From SIAJ01 sp036266155 (GTDB lineage: Bacteria > Planctomycetota > Planctomycetia > Gemmatales > Gemmataceae), in contig DATANR010000354.1 in NCBI GenBank assembly GCA_036266155.1, positions 1-9,171 of the forward strand: 9,171 nt of DNA, given 5' to 3'. The notes beneath the pieces are model-generated. The model saw only the letters and a list, made by a program, of their open reading frames with translations. It had not been told where the DNA came from and made no database searches. Below, one piece after another: positions 7,235-9,171 of the stretch. A program made the translations under genes and the position numbers. How positions within the stretch are numbered: position 1 is the stretch's first letter; each line of letters starts with the position of its first letter.

Positions 7235-7270
7235 GGTCGGTCGGCAACTCCGTCCTGTTGCTGACCGGCC
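7235..7270 (+). terminator. Hairpin between pilins 2 and 3
   Basis: A 14-bp stem including two G-U wobbles (7235-7248 with 7257-7270) around an 8-base loop, ten bases after the pilin 2 stop. The downstream sequence is C-rich, without a U-tract, so it may stabilise the pilin 2 message or cause partial termination instead of full termination. Pilin 3 begins 31 bases later, so readthrough into pilin 3 is likely. Confidence 0.55.
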
Positions 7271-7301
7271 CTCGCCTCCCCCTAACGACGCGAGGAGTCC
7301 C

Positions 7302-7487
7302 ATGAGAACGATCGTCCATCGAATCGTTCGCTTTTTGAAACAGGAAGACGGTCCCACGGCGGTGGAATACGCGGTTATGTTGGCCCTGATCATCGTGGTG
7401 TGCCTGACCGCCATCGGCACCCTGGGTAGTCAGGCGAACAACACCTTCAGCACGACGAGCAACCGGCTAAGGACGACCGCGAGTTGA
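7302..7487 (+). CDS. Flp-type pilin 3
   Basis: 61-aa Flp prepilin. Leader of 17 residues ending KQEDG, cut site before PTAVEY (Glu +5, Tyr +6), hydrophobic helix, then 'ANNTFS' and a polar tail ending RLRTTAS. Mature length 44. The ATG has GAGGAG four bases upstream. Only 77 bp separate it from pilin 2, the tightest spacing in the array, and no promoter is visible in that gap, so pilins 2 and 3 are probably one transcription unit. Its tail carries two Arg where pilins 1 and 2 have Lys/Ala, giving a slightly more basic C-terminus. A perfect 10-bp hairpin follows. Confidence 0.93.
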   Translation: MRTIVHRIVRFLKQEDGPTAVEYAVMLALIIVVCLTAIGTLGSQANNTFSTTSNRLRTTAS

Positions 7488-7502
7488 CACCGCCCGCGAT
7501 TC

Positions 7503-7541
7503 CGGCGGAATGCGCAGCAGCCCATTCCGCCGACTTCCTTT
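7503..7541 (+). terminator. Terminator-like hairpin after pilin 3
   Basis: A perfect 10-bp stem, CGGCGGAATG (7503-7512) with CATTCCGCCG (7523-7532), around a 10-base loop, then ACTTCCTTT, a loose U-rich stretch. It starts 15 bases after the pilin 3 stop and ends just before the ribosome-binding site of the mini-pilin, so it may limit expression of the latter. Confidence 0.65.
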
Positions 7542-7564
7542 ACCGGTAATTGCGGAGCGTCAGG

Positions 7565-7687
7565 ATGACCCCGAGCCAACTCGCCACCCCGTTGACCGCC
7601 GTCCGCCAGGCGGCGGGCCCCAATCCGATCGAATACGCGGTCTGGTTTCTGGTCGTCGTGGCCGGCGTCTTGACCCTGTTTCGGTAG
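7565..7687 (+). CDS. Mini Flp-like pilin (pilin 4), 40 aa, helix only
   Basis: A short gene aligned by motif to the neighbouring pilins. The 40-aa product has an 18-residue leader ending RQAAG, a predicted cut site, then PNPIEY with Glu at +5 and Tyr at +6, and a hydrophobic run AVWFLVVVAGVLTLF, stopping at once with Arg-TAG. The mature form would be only about 22 residues: the assembly helix without the 'ANNTFS' tail. Support for a real gene: GGAG seven bases before the ATG, position inside the array on the same strand, and 35 of 40 codons ending in G or C as expected for this genome. The leader lacks the KKED motif and the first ten residues are not basic. No out-of-frame remnant of a tail follows the stop. 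It could be a minor or capping subunit, an assembly modulator, or a shortened paralogue on the way out. Confidence 0.65.
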   Translation: MTPSQLATPLTAVRQAAGPNPIEYAVWFLVVVAGVLTLFR

Positions 7688-7727
7688 AGCGCCCGCACGG
7701 TCCGGCTGATCCATTCGTCCCGTGTGA

Positions 7728-7750
7728 CCGGCACGGCTTCAACCTGCCGG
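7728..7750 (+). terminator. Weak hairpin after the mini-pilin
   Basis: CCGGCA (7728-7733) pairs with TGCCGG (7745-7750) around an 11-base loop, 40 bases after the mini-pilin stop. There is no U-tract immediately after it. Listed because each of the other five pilin genes is also followed by a hairpin; alone it would be unconvincing. Confidence 0.3.
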
Positions 7751-7811
7751 GCTTCCGAATGCCAATTTGCAGCGTTTTCGCCTTTCCCATTCACCCAAAG
7801 AACGGTATTAT

Positions 7812-7841
7812 TTCACCCATGCCCCAGGGATGATGCATAAT
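7812..7841 (+). promoter_or_regulatory. Candidate promoter upstream of pilin 5
   Basis: TTCACC (7812-7817, four of six -35 matches), an 18-base spacer, then CATAAT (7836-7841, five of six -10 matches). It sits in an unusually AT-rich patch of this GC-rich region. Transcription would begin near 7848, inside the 10-bp inverted repeat at 7843-7867, and give a leader of roughly 190 nt before the pilin 5 start. Confidence 0.45.
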
Positions 7842-7842
7842 T

Positions 7843-8018
7843 TAAGTTGTTGATGGACAACAACTTAGGTCAGGACGGCCCGGACGGCTAATGCCGACAA
7901 GTCCGGACCGGGTCGCGGTCTGGATCCTGCATTTCGAGGAAATTCTTTCCTCGCGGGCGGTTTTAGCGGGAGTTTCGGGACGTGCCTGGTCGAGACAAGC
8001 CTGTCGTACAGCACGTCC
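7843..8018 (+). promoter_or_regulatory. Structured leader upstream of pilin 5: four consecutive hairpins
   Basis: This lies in the 351-bp gene-free gap between pilin 4 and pilin 5 (7688-8038). Four inverted repeats follow one another: TAAGTTGTTG/CAACAACTTA (7843-7867, perfect 10 bp, 5-base loop); CCGGA-CGGC/GCCG-TCCGG (7880-7906, with a 5-base bulge); CGAGGAAA/TTTCCTCG (7935-7953, perfect 8 bp, 3-base loop); and GGACGTGC/GCACGTCC (7978-7985 with 8011-8018, with an inner GACA/TGTC stem). The last ends eight bases before the ribosome-binding site of pilin 5. The set may be a cis-regulatory RNA or a mixture of operator and leader stems. It does not match any riboswitch I could recognise. The first repeat overlaps the predicted transcription start and could instead be a repressor site. 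Confidence 0.45.
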
Positions 8019-8038
8019 AATCAACGGGAGGGGGAGCC

Positions 8039-8227
8039 GTGCGTAAGTTGACCCGCGCTGCGATCGAGTTCGTGAAGAGAGAAGATGGGCCGACGGCGGT
8101 GGAATACGCCATTATGTTGGCCCTGATCGTCACCATCTGCATCGGGGTGATTACGACGATCGGATCGAACGGGAACGTCCTGTCCTCAAATGCCCCGGGT
8201 ACGGCGGTGATCATCGGCGGCCACTGA
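8039..8227 (+). CDS. Flp-type pilin 5 (GTG start, divergent tail)
   Basis: 62-aa Flp prepilin. Leader of 17 residues ending KREDG, cut site before PTAVEY (Glu +5, Tyr +6), hydrophobic helix AIMLALIVTICIGVITTIG, then a tail unlike pilins 1-3: 'SNGNVLSSNAPGTAVIIGGH', without 'ANNTFS' and ending in a hydrophobic patch and His. Mature length 45. The GTG start is chosen because GGGAGG lies seven bases upstream and it gives the same 17-residue leader as the paralogues; an upstream in-frame GTG at 7982 falls inside a leader hairpin. It has a probable promoter and structured leader of its own and is followed by the best terminator in the window, so it looks like a separately controlled single-gene unit. 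Confidence 0.88.
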   Translation: MRKLTRAAIEFVKREDGPTAVEYAIMLALIVTICIGVITTIGSNGNVLSSNAPGTAVIIGGH

Positions 8228-8261
8228 TCGCTGTCTACAAGCACGTCAGAAATCGACAGAC

Positions 8262-8317
8262 CAGGCGAGTCGGGTGACCTTCCCTCGGGCACCCCACTCG
8301 CCTGCAAGCGTTTTTTT
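8262..8317 (+). terminator. Rho-independent terminator after pilin 5
   Basis: CAGGCGAGT (8262-8270) pairs perfectly with ACTCGCCTG (8296-8304); an inner GGGTG/CACCC stem (8272-8276 with 8290-8294) extends it past a C-C mismatch. A run of seven T (8311-8317) follows six bases later. This is the clearest intrinsic terminator here and separates pilin 5 from pilin 6. Confidence 0.85.
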
Positions 8318-8455
8318 CGGCCTGACCTGAACTTCACCAACCCGCAAACCTGGATTTTCTTGCCCAAAAACCGCACGCCGTAAAAACGGTGCTAGGGTTG
8401 CTTGTTGGCCGTCCGCTCCCGTCGGGCGGCCCCACGGCATTTGCCGGAGGCACCC

Positions 8456-8641
8456 ATGAGCCGCATCCTGCCCCGTTCGGTGGTCCGTTTCCTCAAGCAC
8501 GATGCTGGCGTGACCGGCGTCGAATGTGCGTTGCTGATCGCCGTCGTCGTCGCGATCTGTCTGGTCGCGCTGGTTCCGGGCGCTGCCCGCTCGAATGACG
8601 GGCCGAACCCGACCATCGTGCTCGAAACCGAAGCGAATTAA
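8456..8641 (+). CDS. Divergent Flp-like pilin 6 (Cys in place of Tyr+6)
   Basis: 61-aa pilin-like protein. Basic leader of 18 residues ending KHDAG, then VTGVEC, so Glu is kept at +5 but Tyr at +6 is Cys and Pro at +1 is Val. The helix is ALLIAVVVAICLVALV, followed by Pro-Gly and a polar, acidic tail (SNDGPNPTIVLETEAN) with no similarity to the other tails. Mature length 43. The ATG at 8456 has GGAGG five bases upstream; an in-frame upstream start (8402) adds 18 residues without support. It lies after the pilin 5 terminator and so needs its own promoter, for which TTGCCC (8360-8365) and TAAAAA (8381-8386), only 15 bases apart, are a weak candidate. It could be a minor pilin or a pseudopilin. 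A 12-bp hairpin follows. Confidence 0.85.
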   Translation: MSRILPRSVVRFLKHDAGVTGVECALLIAVVVAICLVALVPGAARSNDGPNPTIVLETEAN

Positions 8642-8663
8642 ACATCGGAAGAACCGAACTTCG

Positions 8664-8700
8664 CGAGGCCTGCCGACCTCGGCGGGCCTCGTGGCGTTTC
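8664..8700 (+). terminator. Terminator-like hairpin after pilin 6
   Basis: CGAGGCC (8664-8670) pairs with GGCCTCG (8685-8691), continued inward by a T-G wobble and GCCG/CGGC to a 4-base loop: 12 pairs in all. GTTTC follows at 8696. It starts 22 bases after the pilin 6 stop and closes the array. Confidence 0.7.
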
Positions 8701-8705
8701 CGCAC

Positions 8706-8788
8706 AGCCGGAGCCCGAAGCGGGAGCGAGGGCGACGGAGTTCAGCAATAAGACGCCGTCGCCCTCGCTCCCGCTTCGGGCTCCGGCT
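8706..8788. repeat. Perfect 33-bp inverted repeat (REP/MITE-like palindrome)
   Basis: The arm 8706-8738 (beginning AGCCGGAGCCCGAAGCGGGA) is the exact reverse complement of 8756-8788, with a 17-base loop. It lies between converging genes (pilin 6 and the partial minus-strand gene), where it could act as a bidirectional terminator. A long, perfect, GC-rich palindrome of this kind is typical of a dispersed repeat; I recall similar arms as frequent in Gemmata-type genomes (translating as 'SPKRERG'), but this is memory, not a search. No transposase or target-site duplication is evident. Confidence 0.85.
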
Positions 8789-8824
8789 TACTGCCAACTG
8801 CACAGTCACTGCCAAACACTCGCG

Positions 8825-9171
8825 CTATTTTTTGAGTTGCTCAACGATCCATTTCGCCAGCTCAGCATCCGACGAGTATTCCTCCTTCACCACCAGCCCG
8901 CCCTTCTGATAAGCGTCCTTCACAGGCGCGAGCGCTTTCTCAAGTTTCTCGCCGGTCACGCGGCGATTGGTGCCGTCGACCAGGCCTTCGAGCCGCAGAG
9001 GTCTGGTGCCGCGGTGGGCCCATATGTCCGACAGATCGCCGGCGCGCACGGCGTCGAACGGCAGGGCGTCGCACGGTACGTGGACGAACTGGCTTTCAAG
9101 GAGCGAGCGGTAGCTGACGAGGCCGCCGCGGGCCACGACGGCCTTGGACGGCAGCCAACTGAGCGGAAGGG
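8825..9171 (-). CDS. Unidentified protein, C-terminal part (runs off right edge)
   Basis: The reading frame is open from the right window edge to TAG at 8825-8827, about 114 codons. A GTG at 9136 exists, but no ribosome-binding site precedes it and the frame stays open upstream (reading ...LPLSWLPSKAVVARGG...), so this is probably the end of a longer gene. The visible part has 'SQFVHVPCDALPFDAV', 'AGDLSDIWAHRGTRPLRLEG' and a Lys-rich, probably helical end (KLEKALAPVKDAYQKGG, then AELAKWIVEQLKK). I do not recognise the family; there is no membrane segment or obvious catalytic motif in this part. It converges on the pilin array across the 33-bp inverted repeat. Confidence 0.65.
   Translation of the reverse strand, partial: LPLSWLPSKAVVARGGLVSYRSLLESQFVHVPCDALPFDAVRAGDLSDIWAHRGTRPLRLEGLVDGTNRRVTGEKLEKALAPVKDAYQKGGLVVKEEYSSDAELAKWIVEQLKK

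Noticed and set aside
7728..7750. Possible sigma-54 promoter around GGCACGGCTTC before pilin 5.
   Set aside because: It resembles the -24 element, but GC is not found ten bases after GG (the bases are AC), so the invariant spacing fails.
7688..7840. Decayed C-terminal tail of a full-length pilin after the mini-pilin stop.
   Set aside because: I read all three forward frames after TAG and saw no 'ANNTFS'-like or other pilin tail, so a simple frameshift or nonsense mutation is not supported.
7843..8018. c-di-GMP (GEMM) riboswitch before pilin 5.
   Set aside because: This would suit a pilus gene, but the conserved GEMM core sequences are not visible; only generic stems are present.
1..9171. 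CRISPR array, tRNA, rRNA, insertion sequence.
   Set aside because: No regularly spaced repeats, tRNA cloverleaf, rRNA-like stretch or transposase frame was found by reading; the 33-bp palindrome is a single structure, not an array.

Overview
The window looks like a piece of a planctomycete chromosome, most likely from the Gemmata side of the phylum. It is GC-rich. It carries a large surface protein opening with the Arg-rich 'LE.LE.R..P' N-terminal motif typical of planctomycete extracellular proteins, and a tandem set of very small Flp-type (type IVb) pilins with the 'EDGPTAVEY' core. This assignment rests on motifs and recollection, not on a search.

The left two thirds (132-6270) is all on the minus strand. 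In transcription order it holds rpiA and tal (two enzymes of the non-oxidative pentose phosphate pathway, separated by a 237-bp spacer), a large beta-strand-repeat surface protein of about 856 residues with its own candidate promoter, a STAS-domain protein, and an M14-like (DUF2817) putative zinc hydrolase. The last two share a 4-base GTGA stop/start overlap, so they are almost certainly translated as a coupled pair.

The right third is on the plus strand. Between about 6598 and 8641 lie six small pilin-like genes in a row. Pilins 1-3 are close paralogues. Pilin 4 is a 40-codon gene encoding little more than the prepilin cleavage motif and the membrane helix. Pilin 5 starts with GTG and has a different tail. 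Pilin 6 is the most divergent and has Cys in place of the conserved Tyr. A hairpin follows every one of them, several with terminator character, so the array looks like a series of separately terminated units. A 351-bp gap before pilin 5 holds a candidate promoter and four consecutive hairpins, a possible regulatory leader. No Tad/Flp assembly gene (ATPase, secretin, platform proteins, prepilin peptidase) lies in the window.

After the array comes a perfect 33-bp inverted repeat, then the 3' end of an unidentified minus-strand gene that runs off the right edge. No tRNA, rRNA, CRISPR array or transposase was seen. The most interesting part is the pilin array, especially the 40-aa mini-pilin and the structured leader behind it.
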